In this document: in pieces, positions 43,480-53,572 of the stretch
Layout of the letters: the number at the start of each line of letters is the position of its first letter
Position numbering within the stretch: the stretch's first letter is position 1
Assembly (NCBI GenBank): GCA_003427395.1
Contig: BFEA01000308.1
Coordinates: forward strand, 800,537-864,536
DNA from: Chara braunii
Taxonomy: Eukaryota; Streptophyta; Charophyceae; Charales; Characeae
Reading direction: 5' to 3'
Length of the DNA stretch: 64,000 bases
Notes under the pieces: generated by a model
What the model was told of the DNA's origin: nothing
The model's input: only the letters and a program-made list of their open reading frames with translations
Databases searched by the model: none
Made by a program: the position numbers and the translations under genes

Positions 43480-43974
43480 CAGATTCATAATTGTGTAGTT
43501 AACGCCGGCGGGACCTCATCCGCAAACGGGATACTACGTGTGTACCTGCCCCTTTTCACTCGAAACATAGAGTGATGGTTCGCTGGGAAGTTCAACGATA
43601 CTTTTTGGATTGAATTTCCCATAGGTGCGAGTCCCGTGCACGCCTTTTTCTCCCGTCAAACCCGTGCAGCGACGAACCTTCGTCTTGCTCCAGTCGGACC
43701 AACACGGGGGCTTTCAGTTCTGTCTGTGTCCCCGCACTCAAATTTCCAAAAATCCTTGGCACACCCCATCTTTGCTGCCTTTCCCGGGCCCCTTTCCGCA
43801 AACCAGAACACTCACACCCGAGCTCCTCCCACACATGAAGTAGCAGCAGCAGCATTTTTGTCTTTTTTCACAGTCCATGCTGATGCCACATCACAGGCAG
43901 CAGCAGTAACAATTCTATTATTATTATTGTGTTGAGGTAACTACCATGGTGTCAAAAATCAAACTTTGGGCAAG

Positions 43975-44305
43975 CGGCCTAGCCCAATTGGTTTGGCAGG
44001 CAAGTGGCATTCAGGAGGTCATGGGCTCAATCCCCGCTGAACACCTGGCACGCTTAGTGCCAACCAACTGAGATAGTTGGCTTGCTCCCCCCAGGCAGTA
44101 TTAGTAGGGTCTTCGGGCATCACGTGTGTGTCGCGGTCGGGACGTGGGGTGGGGGTGTTGTGTGTGGTGAGTGAGTACTGGCCATAGACACTCTTATTAC
44201 TCGATGGGGGCGGGGGAAGTATATGGAAGGCACAGCTACTGGCAAAATGATTGGTCTTTGTGTTACCTGGCCTCCCCCACTGGCGACCCCACCCTACTCC
44301 CTGAC
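43975..44305 (+). mobile_element. tRNA-derived SINE, family 1, complete-looking copy
   Basis: Pol III A box TAGCCCAATTGG (43980-43991) and B box GGGCTCAATCC (44023-44033) lie in a tRNA-like head. A body follows with CCAACTGAGATAGTTGGCTTG, GTCTTCGGGCATCACGTG, GTGTGTGGTG and a tail ACTCGATGGGGGCGGGGGA..GGTCTTTGTGTTACCTGGCC. The head and body match 57700-57956. Not a functional tRNA. Confidence 0.8.
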
Positions 44306-44688
44306 CACTGTGGATTAGGGCGGGGGCCAACATGCATCCCCTTCATTGTGGGAAGTAGCTATGCTTGCAGGGCTCCCCTTTATAGGCTTAGGAAGTTAGG
44401 AGTAGTGGTAGGTAGGTAGAGAGGTGAAATGGAGAGAAGAATATAGCTTAAGAAAAAAAAAAAAAAAAAAAAGTGCAATTGAATCTCGGTTTTGTAGTCT
44501 TGCTGCGGCCTGAGTTTTTAATGCAGAACAAACTTTGGCCGCAATCTCTTTTGCAGTTTTCTCAAACGCCAGGCCAGGTGTGGCGGAGGCACGTTGGGTG
44601 TGGCACAGACCTGAGGGACCAGGGCAGGCCATTTTTTTCCTCAAAAGGCCTGACTTTTATTTTTTTTTAATTTTTTTTTTAAGGACAT

Positions 44689-44742
44689 GCTCCAATCTAT
44701 TCGTGGGGAGCAGCCCGTGCTGGGAACTGGGCCCAGCGTCCC
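44689..44742 (-). mobile_element. Three-hairpin SINE-like element, short subtype, antisense
   Basis: CTCCAATCTATTCGTGGGGA, GCAGCCCGTGCTGGGAACTG, GGCCCAGCGTCCC. A T/A-rich tract precedes it. Hairpin 1 stem is GCTGGG/CCCAGC, against GCTGGA/TCCAGC in the long subtype. Confidence 0.75.
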
Positions 44743-44890
44743 ATCAGAAAACAATTCAAAACATATTAGGAAACGTAGGCCTGACCCTGGTTTATTGGGC
44801 CTGAGAAAACTGAGCAAAAATGTCCGCCGTAGAACTGCATTTAAAACTCCGGCTGAGACAAGACTGCAAAACTGAGTTCCGAGTGCACAT

Positions 44891-44929
44891 AGAAACTGAA
44901 AGGTACGGTCCTTCGGGACATCCGTCGTG

Positions 44930-44960
<31 letters not shown>

Positions 44961-45059
44961 GGCCCCTGAGCAAGGATGACACACATAAATCAAGAAATGA
45001 TTCAAAATTTGTAACAATAATAAGAAAAAAGAGGGGAAAAAAGAAACTGAAAGGTACGG
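44891..45059 (+). mobile_element. U6 retrocopy with 18-bp target-site duplications
   Basis: AGAAACTGAAAGGTACGG occurs at 44891-44908 and again at 45042-45059, flanking a U6 sequence and its A-rich 3' tail (45010-45041). This is the signature of LINE-machinery retroposition of U6 RNA. The LINE at 57960-64000 is the type of machinery that could do it. Confidence 0.88.
44908..45010 (+). pseudogene. U6 snRNA copy, near full length
   Basis: Very close to plant U6: 5' hairpin GTCCTTCGGGACATCC, AAAATTGGAACGATACAGAG, AAGATTAGCATGGCCCCTG, GCAAGGATGACACACATAAA, then TCAAGAAATGATTCAAAATTT. The ACAGAGA box and AGC triad are intact. No USE or TATA lies at the proper distance upstream, and it is flanked by target duplications, so I call it a retropseudogene rather than an active gene. 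Confidence 0.85.
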
Positions 45060-45075
45060 CACAGCTGTAGTTAGG

Positions 45076-45240
45076 GAGTCACAAAAATGAGTTATAATTG
45101 CACTATGGGCCAAGATACAGTTTCGAATTCCATTTCGGGCAATGCATATAACCCAGCTTTCTGGCCAGGTAGGGTGCCCCAAGTGTAATTGCAAACTGCA
45201 TCTTGCCCAATAGTGCAATTATAACTCGTTTTTGTGACTC
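45076..45240. mobile_element. 165-bp foldback MITE
   Basis: The left end GAGTCACAAAAATGAGTTAT (continuing to 45106) and the right end (45210-45240) are 31-bp inverted repeats with one mismatch. Further in, CCAAGATACAGTTT and AAACTGCATCTTGCC also pair. Non-coding. Target duplication unclear. Confidence 0.8.
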
Positions 45241-45254
45241 TACTGAAGTTACCC

Positions 45255-45380
45255 CATGTATAGCCTCCTGATGAGTCAGTGAACTCCGACGAAACAGTTT
45301 GTCACAGCCCCTTGTTTGTTGTCCTCTTCTCCCTCTCTGCGTATGGTTTACCGGGCAGCTCTGTTTGACAATATATACAC
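45255..45380 (+). repeat. Repeat with hammerhead-like core (family with 2424-2560)
   Basis: Contains CTGATGAGTC, a 10-base loop, GACGAAACAG and TTTGTC: both hammerhead core segments are intact and stem II is GTC/GAC. GAA-ACA-GTT-TGT-C gives a 3-bp stem III and a GUC cleavage triplet in a type I layout, but stem I cannot be formed convincingly. The rest matches 2424-2500 inverted. Confidence 0.55.
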
Positions 45381-45439
45381 ATAGATATATGTACCTTTTT
45401 TTTCCCGATGAACATGCTGCAGACAGTACATCACATGCG

Positions 45440-45990
45440 ACTCCTGCTGCTGCTGTTGCTGACACTGATGCCGTTGTTGACGCTGCTGCTGTTGCTGACA
45501 CTGATGCCGTTGTTGACGCTGCTGCTGCTGCTGCTGGTGCTGGTGCTGGTGCTTCAAGGCAGCAGGAGCCATTCTTTTTGTGTTATTATTTTTTCGGGAC
45601 CAGCAGCTGTAGACAGCCCATGAAAGGAGGCAACAGCAGGAACAACAGTAGCAGCAGCATCCTCTGGCTCTCGATAAGAGGCAGCAGCAATGGAAACGAC
45701 AGGAGCTTCTGTTCCACTGGTGCTGCTGCTTGTCAGGCTGCTGAAGTACCAGCAGCACCAGCAACAACAGTTGGACAGGCAGCTGCTGCTGCTGCTGATG
45801 TGCTGCAGCAGCTGTTGATGATGATACTGCCGCTGCTGCATTTGTTGATGCTGCTCCTGCTGTTAATGCAGCAGCGGCAACAGGAGTGCCAACATCACCC
45901 TCTGACCTAGCATCAGCGGTAACAGTGGCAGCAGAAGCTGCTGTGGCGGCGGCGGCTGCTGTTGATGCGCTGTGGTGGTGGTGATGCTGC
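45440..45990. repeat. CTG/CAG-rich low-complexity region with 36-bp tandem repeat
   Basis: A 36-bp unit (GTTGCTGACACTGATGCCGT and onward) starts at 45455 and again at 45491, followed by (CTG)n and (GTGCTG)n. Beyond 45600 the sequence stays rich in GCAGCAG/CTGCTG. Long open frames on both strands (poly-Ala, poly-Leu, poly-Gln) follow from the triplets. A G-run and GA tract lie at about 46024-46070. Confidence 0.7.
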
Positions 45991-46679
45991 TCCTTCGCTC
46001 CTGATGCTATTGCCAATGAGGGCGAGAGAGAAAGAGGGGGGGGGGGAGAGAGAGAGAGGGATATTCGCAGAGAGAGGGATGGTGCTGCTGGTCACATCAG
46101 CTTTGCTGCCAACCCCTGGTCATCTGTGCTTCGCATGTTTGCGTCGTTTGGAACAGGAACAATGAAGATGTTAGTGATTGGGAAGACAAGGCGCATGACA
46201 TCAAGTCCCACTTCGAAAGATGCCACACTTAACAAAAAAAAAAGGGAGAGAGAAAACTTTCACGAGCAAGGTATTAAAAAAACAATGACAGAATACCATA
46301 GTGGCTGAACTGATTGGAACGAGAAATTGCAAGTGGAGGCGTGACACATATTTAGGAACAAGCAATCAGGTGTGGGCATGGAGGCTGGAGGAAGAAGAGA
46401 GGAGGGGTTGGCGGTTGGTGGCGAGAAACTCTATGAACAAGGGGGCAGAAGCCAGAACAGACATTTTATATGTTTTGAAATTTGAACGACATTGAAACGG
46501 ACTTTTTTGGCCCCCAAAATGTGTTTTTTTTAGCTCCTGAGGGTCCAGCGTTCTAAAAACGCTAGACCCCGTGCATGTATCTGGACTTAGCTGTCCCCTA
46601 GGAAGCTGCCCGTCCACAGACAATACACTGGTAACTTCTTCTCTTTTTTGTTTTTTTTTTTGTTTTTTTTTTTGGAAAA

Positions 46680-46785
46680 CAACCCTAGCTGCTGCTAGAG
46701 GTGCTGATAAGAGCAGACACCGCTAGCACTCTCAGGGAGGCTCCATCTATTGGTGGGGAGCAGCACTTGCTGGAAACTTCTTTTT
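46680..46785 (-). mobile_element. Three-hairpin SINE-like element, long subtype, antisense
   Basis: Antisense order: TAGAGGTGCTGATAAGAGCA, GACACCGCTAGCACTCTCAG, GGAGGCTCCATCTATTGGTG, GGGAGCAGCACTTGCTGGAA. Preceded by T-rich sequence (46645-46675), the antisense of an A tail. The flanks 46080-46640 and 46790-47170 show nothing I can name. Confidence 0.75.
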
Positions 46786-47172
46786 ATTCCTCTATGCCAT
46801 ACCATTCACACACATTTTCTGCATTCCATTATTATTATTATTTTGGTTGACATTTTGTACGTCATTACGTATGTCATACTGTATGGGTCTGTATGGCATA
46901 AAGAGAATGTGTGTGCAGTACTGTAACAGTGCAAAAAAGTACAATACAGGGGCCAGTGATGTACTGCAGTAAGTATGCTTATCAATGATGCATATTTGAA
47001 TAGATGGCAGGAGTATCCTGCGGTCCCGGATCAATGCGTAAGCTGTCAGATTGCTCCGCACACTGTTCTCCATTTCCCTCTTAATAGATTGAAAACAATG
47101 CTTTTATAAATTTATATTCCTGAACGAGTACATCAACTGTTTCATACATCTGCACTATAGTAGCATACCTCT

Positions 47173-47440
47173 TAAACCACCAGTACTTTTGAGCAAATTC
47201 TTAAACTCTTCTTTCCGGCCCTGGAAATGCCCTGCGGGGGGGCGCCAAAAAAAGAAGAACCAGGGTACCTCTTAAACCAGTAGTTCTTTTGGGAAACATC
47301 TTTAAGTTAAGTTTCCGACCCTGAAAACGCCCTGCGGCAGGGCGCCAAAAAAACAGGGAACCAGGGACGACTTCCTTTTGGCTGGCGTCGCCAGCCATTT
47401 TGCTCCAGTGGGCGGAGGCACGAAACTTGCGATGCATTAA
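47173..47440. repeat. MITE-related sequence with about 100-bp tandem duplication
   Basis: TAAACCACCAGTACTTTTG at about 47174 and TAAACCAGTAGTTCTTTTG at about 47272 start two similar units, each with CGGCCCTGGAAATGCCCTGC-like and GGGCGCCAAAAAAA words. The right part has AGCCATTTTGCTCCAGTGGG, the core shared with 34015 and 37755. Only one TIR end is evident. 47440-47800 holds an open frame on each strand, neither recognised. Confidence 0.55.
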
Positions 47441-48187
47441 TGGCCTCGTCAGAAAACAAGGACGTCAAACACGACTCGGTGTGGAGCACGATGCTGCACC
47501 TGTGGAGGCAGATGGGGCCGGCCAAGAAGTCACCCCCACTAAGATGGCAAGAGATATGGCGGCAGCCGCTGTTCGGGAACCTTGTGATAAGCCAAGCTCT
47601 GTACCTCACGGCTTCACATACCCTTGCGGAATAAACCCCGAAGTAAGTCCCAAAGTACGGATCTTGACGAATCATGAAGGCCCTGGGGTCGGTTTCAAAT
47701 TTTTGATGGCCATCTGCATGCATCTTTCGGGTTTGTCCTTGCCGCACAGACGATTAGCGACTGTGCGGGAACCTCAAGAAAACGGTTGCAAATTCAGTTG
47801 ATGTAGTTTCAATCTTTGTGCTTAGCATGAGCACGTGCGGCCATGCTCGAATTCTTGCTGGACTATGCAACCTGGCTTCCCGCTTTGCGTGCGCGTGCCA
47901 ATTTCTTTTCTTGCTGTCCTTCGTCTACATGCATCTCTTTGTCTTCCTCCCGCCCCTGGTTGTATCCTCCCTTTGTGTCCTTTGGCGCGATTGATTGATA
48001 GCCAGTTGAGATGGTCGGATCAAGCCGTAAGAGCGAACTTACGTGCGCGGCTTGAACAACCACCGCAACTGTGCAAAAATTTCCATCATCCCGCCTTTCT
48101 CGACTTTCTAGAACCTTCCTTCTTCTGTCCTCCTCATCTACACCCCTCGCTGCCCGCATTACACGCTGGTACCCCTCCGCCTACTAT

Positions 48188-48197
48188 GCTATAAATT
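48188..48197 (+). promoter_or_regulatory. TATA box of ORF-family copy 3
   Basis: GCTATAAATT with leader similarity to copy 1 over several hundred bases on both sides. About 0.9 kb separates it from the ORF. A possible splice acceptor TTTTGATTGCAG lies at about 48991-49002, so the leader may contain an intron. 47820-49085 otherwise holds no gene I can support. Confidence 0.45.
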
Positions 48198-49087
48198 TGT
48201 GCAGCCCTCTCCTTTTTTCCTCTTTGACCTCGACTGCAAGGCTGCGTGAGCTATGCACGAAGACTGCCAGTGCAGCGCCAAACAGGCCAAGGAACGGGCG
48301 GAGTGACAGTGTGGGGTGGACTTAGCGATAGACTCGGGGTAAGCTAGTCGGAGGGACGGAGTGGTGGTGGAGATGGGAGTGCAGCCAGTGCCAGAGCCTT
48401 GTAGCTATCCTGGCTTGCGCTTGATTGGATATGGTGGCTGTGCACGGGGAGTGCCAGCATTGTTGATATTTTTGAATAGCGAGGGACTCACTTCTTCTCC
48501 ATCGCTGCTTTGTCTGAGTGTTCATGTGCGTTGAAGACTAAGTGTGGATACTTAGTCGTAAGCATGGTCTCGGTTGCAAGTGTCTATGGATGCTGAATGT
48601 TTCGCTATCAGAAAGTCTATGGATGTATGGATGGTTGGGGACTAAGTGATGGTCCTTATCATTGTCATGTTTGCGTGCACGGGTGCACATTGGGTTACTT
48701 GGGTCTCAAACGTTTGCACGAGTGTATGAGTGTGCTGATGCCCTTTTTCCCCGACTAACTGTCGATCCTTGCACTCAGTGCACGTGTGAGATCACCGCTT
48801 GCCCTTTTCCTTCCCTTTCTCCTTGGACGTAGGCACCACGTGTCGGTCTCTGCGTTCATGTGCTCGAGCAACAGTGACATCGGGTATGGTGACTAACTAG
48901 TGCCACCCGATCTCTCTTCCTCTCGACCATTGCCATTTTGCTCAAGGTGGCAATTTTAATTGAAGTCGTCATGTGTTAACTAACTTGCATTTTGATTGCA
49001 GGTCGGGTCTGAGTGGAACAAGTGGAGAGTTGTATGGAGTTGAGGTTTGCTAATTTGAGCGTGACCGCGGGTAGCTGCCCGTGCTAG

Positions 49088-49600
49088 AAGCTTGCATCGA
49101 TCCGCCATAGCGATCTTCCCCTTTTCCTGGTCGCAGAGGAAGACAGACTTTACTGTGACGTGGTTGTATGGAGGGCACTACTGTGGACCGATCGGGTTCA
49201 CTTTTATAACCCATGTGAGACGTGTCATACAAGGGGCGTTGGGTTTATATTGATTGATCGGTTTTCCTCCCCCTTGTCGATCCTACCATACAACGATCTG
49301 ATCTTGTTTCCTTGGTCTTCTGCGCACAGCACGTGGAAGTCTCAGTTTAATGTCGCTGGTGCCGGCTTGGGAACTCATGTGCCGGGTGGAGGTTGGTGCT
49401 GGGGTACAAAGGGTCCGTCCGGTTCTCAGATCTCTCCCGTAACACGGGAGCTCTTCCCGCAAACTTCCGGGTCTTGGTACATCCGCTCCCACCACCGTCA
49501 GATGACGAGGACTCCGGCTGATCTGATGGATAACATTGGCCCGACTCAGACGCATGAAGCGTCTCTTTTCTCCTCAGTCCCCAAGAAAAGAGCGGCTTGA
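49088..49600 (+). CDS. Unrecognised ORF family, copy 3 (about 170 aa)
   Basis: I do not recognise this protein. The open frame runs from just after TAG 49085-49087 to TGA 49598-49600. It reads KLASIRHSDLPLFLVAEEDR, LYCDVVVWRALLW, TDRVHFYNPCETCHTRG, VGFILIDRFSSPLSILPYND, LILFPWSSAHSTW, then a Gly/Trp-rich stretch (PGGGWCWGTKGPSG). Residues up to W at about 110 match copies 1 and 2 in frame. No ATG is seen at the N-terminus, so the first exon may lie upstream. An overlapping frame (49536-49805) may be a continuation after a frameshift. Confidence 0.5.
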   Translation, partial: KLASIRHSDLPLFLVAEEDRLYCDVVVWRALLWTDRVHFYNPCETCHTRGVGFILIDRFSSPLSILPYNDLILFPWSSAHSTWKSQFNVAGAGLGTHVPGGGWCWGTKGPSGSQISPVTRELFPQTSGSWYIRSHHRQMTRTPADLMDNIGPTQTHEASLFSSVPKKRAA

Positions 49601-50311
49601 ACCTGAAGTAGATGGCGCTAGTTTCGTTTCTTTCACGGACTCGAGTTTTTGTGTTTCATTCCTGGATAGGATTGAATTTTGCACGGTTGCCCTCAAGTCC
49701 AGAAGCATGGTTTTGCAGATGTCCAGCGTTTCTCCTTTATCTGATCTTTGTAATTTTGAGATTGCCCCTGTCGGCCGGTGTTTCCCGAAGAACCCTCAGA
49801 ACTGAGGCGAGAACCAGGCGGTTGAGTCCCCCGCCCAAAATCCTCGGCCACGTCCCACCTACTCTGATCGGCGATCCATGGGTGCAGAAAGCTGCGTGGG
49901 GCGTGAAGTTGCGTATCGCATCTAAACCACGAATATGAGCAATCTATAGCAACTACCCCACCAAAGCAAGGCCCGGCCCTGGCACGTGTCAAAAAACCTC
50001 AAAATATCACGTGGAGTCAAAGACGGGCGCGTCAATCCCGGCCAAAGTAATCAACCTTAGTAGGATAGGTCTTTCAAATTATAGCAGGGAAAGTGACGGC
50101 AGTTCCATACGAGGCACATCATTCAGTGTAGTCAAATCCAATCAAAGGAGCATTACAGATACAAGACACATCTTTTAGTGTAAGCAAATCCAACTGGAGC
50201 AGCTGTAGAGATGATAAGCATCGTTGATTGCCCTCATGGGAGGGGATTAATTGCCCGCTTGGGGATGTGATACAAGCACCCTCTCCAAGCGGGCCCCGGG
50301 TTGAAGGCTCC

Positions 50312-50360
50312 CGTCTATTGGTGGGGAGCTTCACCTGCTGGAACCGACTCCACAGTCCCT
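50312..50360 (-). mobile_element. Three-hairpin SINE-like fragment, antisense
   Basis: CCCGTCTATTGGTGGGGAGC, TTCACCTGCTGGAACCGACT, CCACAGTCCC. Hairpins 1 and 2 only, diverged. Confidence 0.6.
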
Positions 50361-50622
50361 TTTCACACTCTGCACTGCATCATTAATCACCATTGGAGTC
50401 ATCTGCTTCACCCTATACTCCCTGGCTGTCCTTGCGGAACTAAAAAGCCTGCATTGCACAGATCAACCTTGAAGAACTAGATGCCCGCTCCTTGCTCCTC
50501 TTTGACCTCCGCTTCTTCCTCGCCCGATCACTGCAGAACGGAGATGGCACCACCTCTCTCGTTCGCGTAACAGCTTCCCCGAAACTAGAACGTGGCGAGC
50601 AGTATCCCTTTCCAAAACTTTA

Positions 50623-51174
50623 GGGTCTCGTTGGACACTCCTAAAAGTGCCTGTTTTTAGGATTGCGTCTTGGTTGCACGCAATCCTAAATCCAATTTTG
50701 AGATTGAAAATGTGAAAACGGCGTTAGGACGAGTCCTAAAGGATTTAGGATTCCCCAGGAAAAATCGTCCTAAATTTTCCAGTAGCCCCCGACCTACTGA
50801 AAAATTTATGATTCCCGCATTTCACGGACTCAGTGCGCCGCTCGCATGGCACTGTCGACACGGAGTTGCTGGTGCAGAAGCGGTCCGTCGGGTCAGTGGT
50901 CGGACATCGGAGATGTTTTCTGCGGGTCGACGGGGGCAACGGCCACGAACGGTAGTCGTTGGCGGGGATTGGATGGACATTGGCAGGAATGGATGGACAT
51001 TGGCGATGCGGCTGCGTATACGCATATGAAAACAGGCCGCGGGAGACCTTTTAGGACGAATCCTAAAAGATGATTTTTAGGAATGCATGTAACGAGGCCG
51101 CACGAAATCCTGAAAATCCTTTAGGACTCGTCCTAAAACTTTTAGGATTCTTTCAGGAGTGTCTAACGAGACCC
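50623..51174. mobile_element. 552-bp PIF/Harbinger-type MITE
   Basis: Ends GGGTCTCGTTGGACACTCCT and AGGAGTGTCTAACGAGACCC (one mismatch), flanked by TTA on both sides (50620-50622; 51175-51177), the classic PIF/Harbinger target duplication. TTTAGGA/TCCTAAA words repeat many times in the subterminal 120 bases at both ends. The TIR resembles that of the 2.25-kb element at 34310. No transposase. Confidence 0.88.
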
Positions 51175-51549
51175 TTAGTCAAGGTTGTTAGCAATTTTGA
51201 AATTCTATTGCATGCCAGGACTTTGGGGTTCCAATTCTCCCATCTTCCATGAAGCGAGATAAGCTCTCACCTATGCTTTAAGTTATATTGCGCCCACTGG
51301 CAGCAATGACAATTGGATTGAATATACCAGCGGGCCTATCTCAGTTGGTACACCCGTGACCTGACTTCATATCCAGCTTGAACTGGAGTTACTGTATGAA
51401 TGGAACGATAGAAATGGATATGAATTTAGTGTAGAGGCTCCAACAAGGGGTTGTTCGCTGGGTGAATGGGGGGAATCAGAACACTAATTAGAATCTGTTT
51501 CCAAGTTCTCTTAGTAGCAGCCTTGGGAATTGTGTATACTATGACCTAT

Positions 51550-51710
51550 CTTAAACCACCAGTACTTCCTAGAGTCGTGCCCGTTAACGCGCCATGATTT
51601 TTAGGAAACGTACGGGCTACTACAGGAGCGCCCAAATCCATCCGACTAGAAATGTTTCTACTCTATTTTTTCCCACAGCCGATAGCTGGGCCAAGTACTG
51701 TTGGTTTAAG
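51550..51710. mobile_element. 161-bp MITE, second copy of 39174 family
   Basis: CTTAAACCACCAGTACTT to an end that reads AAGTACTGTTGGTTTAAG (one mismatch). Inside matches 39190-39315. 51180-51545 and 51715-52130 hold no gene I can support. Confidence 0.85.
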
Positions 51711-52135
51711 CTGCCAAGTAGGCAATCAACTTAGGCTGCTGTGTAGTTCTACCTGCCAAATTTCTTTCTTTGTAGGTGGATGTCACTCAGCAACTAGCTG
51801 CCATCACAATCACATGTCCAATCACATGTCTGTTCAAACAAACAACTATAATGTTCAGGAGGTGCCTGGATGGTGGAGGGGGGGGGATGGTTAGGGTTGA
51901 CTGGTGGGGGCCTTGACGATGCGCATAAAACAATTGTGATTTAACATGTGCATGGAATAGGTGGGTGAGTTGAGAGTTTTTGGATTGGAGGGGTCTGGAG
52001 GCTCCCTCTTTGTAGGTCTATTGAAAGGTTAGCCACCAGTGTGCAGTCTGATGAGCAGTTAATCCGCTCGTTTGAGGGCAATCAATGCTGCCCATCAGCT
52101 ACAATTCATAACTTGCTCCGTTCTCTGTAATTGGG

Positions 52136-52245
52136 ATGCTGGACCCGGTTTCCAGCTGGTGCAGCTCCCCACCATTAAATCGGAGCCATCTATAACAGGG
52201 TGCCTAGTATTGGAGAGTGCTCTTATCACCTCCAATAATGGGCAT
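52136..52245 (+). mobile_element. Three-hairpin SINE-like element
   Basis: GGATGCTGGACCCGGTTTCC, AGCTGGTGCAGCTCCCCACC, then GGAGCC and a degraded third hairpin. It is followed by a poly(A) tract (about 52264-52285). Confidence 0.7.
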
Positions 52246-52291
52246 CTCGACGATGTTCTTATCAAAAAAAAAAAAAAAAAAAAAAGTTAAG

Positions 52292-52386
52292 GGACGCTGG
52301 ACTCGTTTTCCAGCAGGTGCTGCTCCCCACCAATAGATGGAGCCTTCCCGGTAGTGCTAGTGGTGCCTGCCCCTATCAGCACCCCT
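52292..52386 (+). mobile_element. Three-hairpin SINE-like element, tandem copy 1
   Basis: GGGACGCTGGACTCGTTTTC, AGCAGGTGCTGCTCCCCACC, AATAGATGGAGCC, then GTGCTAGTGGTGCCTGCCCC, TATCAGCACCCCTAGTATCA. It joins the next copy at CAGC. Confidence 0.8.
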
Positions 52387-52535
52387 AGTATCAGCTGGAC
52401 TACTTTTCCAGCAGGTGCTGCTCCCCACCAATAGATGGAGTCTCCCTGGGAGTGCTAGTGGTGCCTGCTCCTACCAGCACCCCTAGTTTCAGCTCGGGTT
52501 GTTCTCTGCAAAAGAAAAGAAAAGAAAAAAAAAAG
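52387..52535 (+). mobile_element. Three-hairpin SINE-like element, tandem copy 2 with tail
   Basis: CTGGACTACTTTTCCAGCAG to CACCCCTAGTTTCAGCTCGG, followed by GTTGTTCTCTGC and an AAAAG-rich tail (52508-52537). Lacks the first GGGACG. The tail type fits a retroposed RNA. Confidence 0.8.
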
Positions 52536-53279
52536 AATATAGTGTAGAGCTCGTAGGTCTATGGTGGCGCTTGGGTGCTCCTGGTAGATCAGCACAGTGA
52601 TGTCAGTCCCCCAAAACATAACACACTGTCATTATAGCTCTAATGAGAGCATTTCTCGGGCCATACTGACCATTGGTTATGTTCAGGGCAAGACAATTGC
52701 CAATGTGGCACTCTACCACAGAGCCATCATTATATGAGTAGCGAGTAGTGTGATGTAGCCCTGATGCGACTGAGGTTATATGTCGCAAAACACGCATACG
52801 GTTAGCTAAAAACAAAAGAGCCAGGTTAGGCCCAAAGAACAGGGGAACATCAGCTGAATGGGAAAAGAAACATGAAGTATTATTTGGTTAAACTGCCAGT
52901 ACACACCTCACATTGCCCGTGGGCTTGTTTCGGAGGATGAAACACGAGGCCGGCCGGCCGCCGGTTTATAAACCACCAGTCTTCCTGCCGCTAAAAAGAT
53001 TGGGGGACCGGTAGCACAAGCTCATGAGGACTGCCAGTAGCATAGTGTGGAGAACCAGTAGAGTGGTAAAAATGGAATTGGCACCGAATCGGTGCGAATA
53101 TTGTTTCACAGTCTAAACATTTATTTTTTCATTTTTTCTGATATTTTTCCTGGAAGGTTCACGACCTAATCTACCAGATCTCAAATTTTCAGATATTTAT
53201 GTTGATTATCCTGAGCGCAAAAAATCGTTGAAGTTGGAGTACTTTTCCCTGCGCCCACAGGTGGCAGAGTGGCAAACAT

Positions 53280-53520
53280 GGGTTTTGTTTCACTGAATCA
53301 AATTGGACTTTGCAAAAGTGCCCTCAATTTTGATCATCTGGTGTCCCCAGGACGCTGGACCCTTACATGCATCTAGTTGGAGTTCCAGTCGATGGGGGAT
53401 GTTCTTTAAGGGAGCGAGGGACTGGCGTCTTGGGGAATGTTGTTAATTGGACTGTGGGCCCAGGATGCTGGGTGCTCAGAATCGAGGGCATTTTCGCAAA
53501 GCCCAATTTTGCTCGTGGCA
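53280..53520. mobile_element. Foldback element with about 60-bp arms
   Basis: The left arm (TTGGACTTTGCAAAAGTGCC, CTCAATTTTGATCATCTGG, CCAGGACGCTGGACCC; about 53300-53362) pairs with the right arm (GGGCCCAGGATGCTGGGTGC, TCAGAATCGAGGGCATTTTC, GCAAAGCCCAATTTTG; about 53457-53512). The non-pairing centre has no ORF. 52540-53279 shows nothing I can name. Confidence 0.65.
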
Positions 53521-53572
53521 AAACGAATATCAGTTTAATGAAGTGGCAATTCATGGACAAGTAAGCGTGAGT

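Noticed and set aside
44908-45010. Active U6 snRNA gene
   Set aside because: The RNA part is nearly intact, but target-site duplications and lack of USE/TATA at plant spacing point to a retropseudogene.
45299-46016. Long Ala/Leu/Gln-rich open frames on both strands
   Set aside because: CTG/CAG repeats are open in every frame; no ordinary-composition domain is attached.
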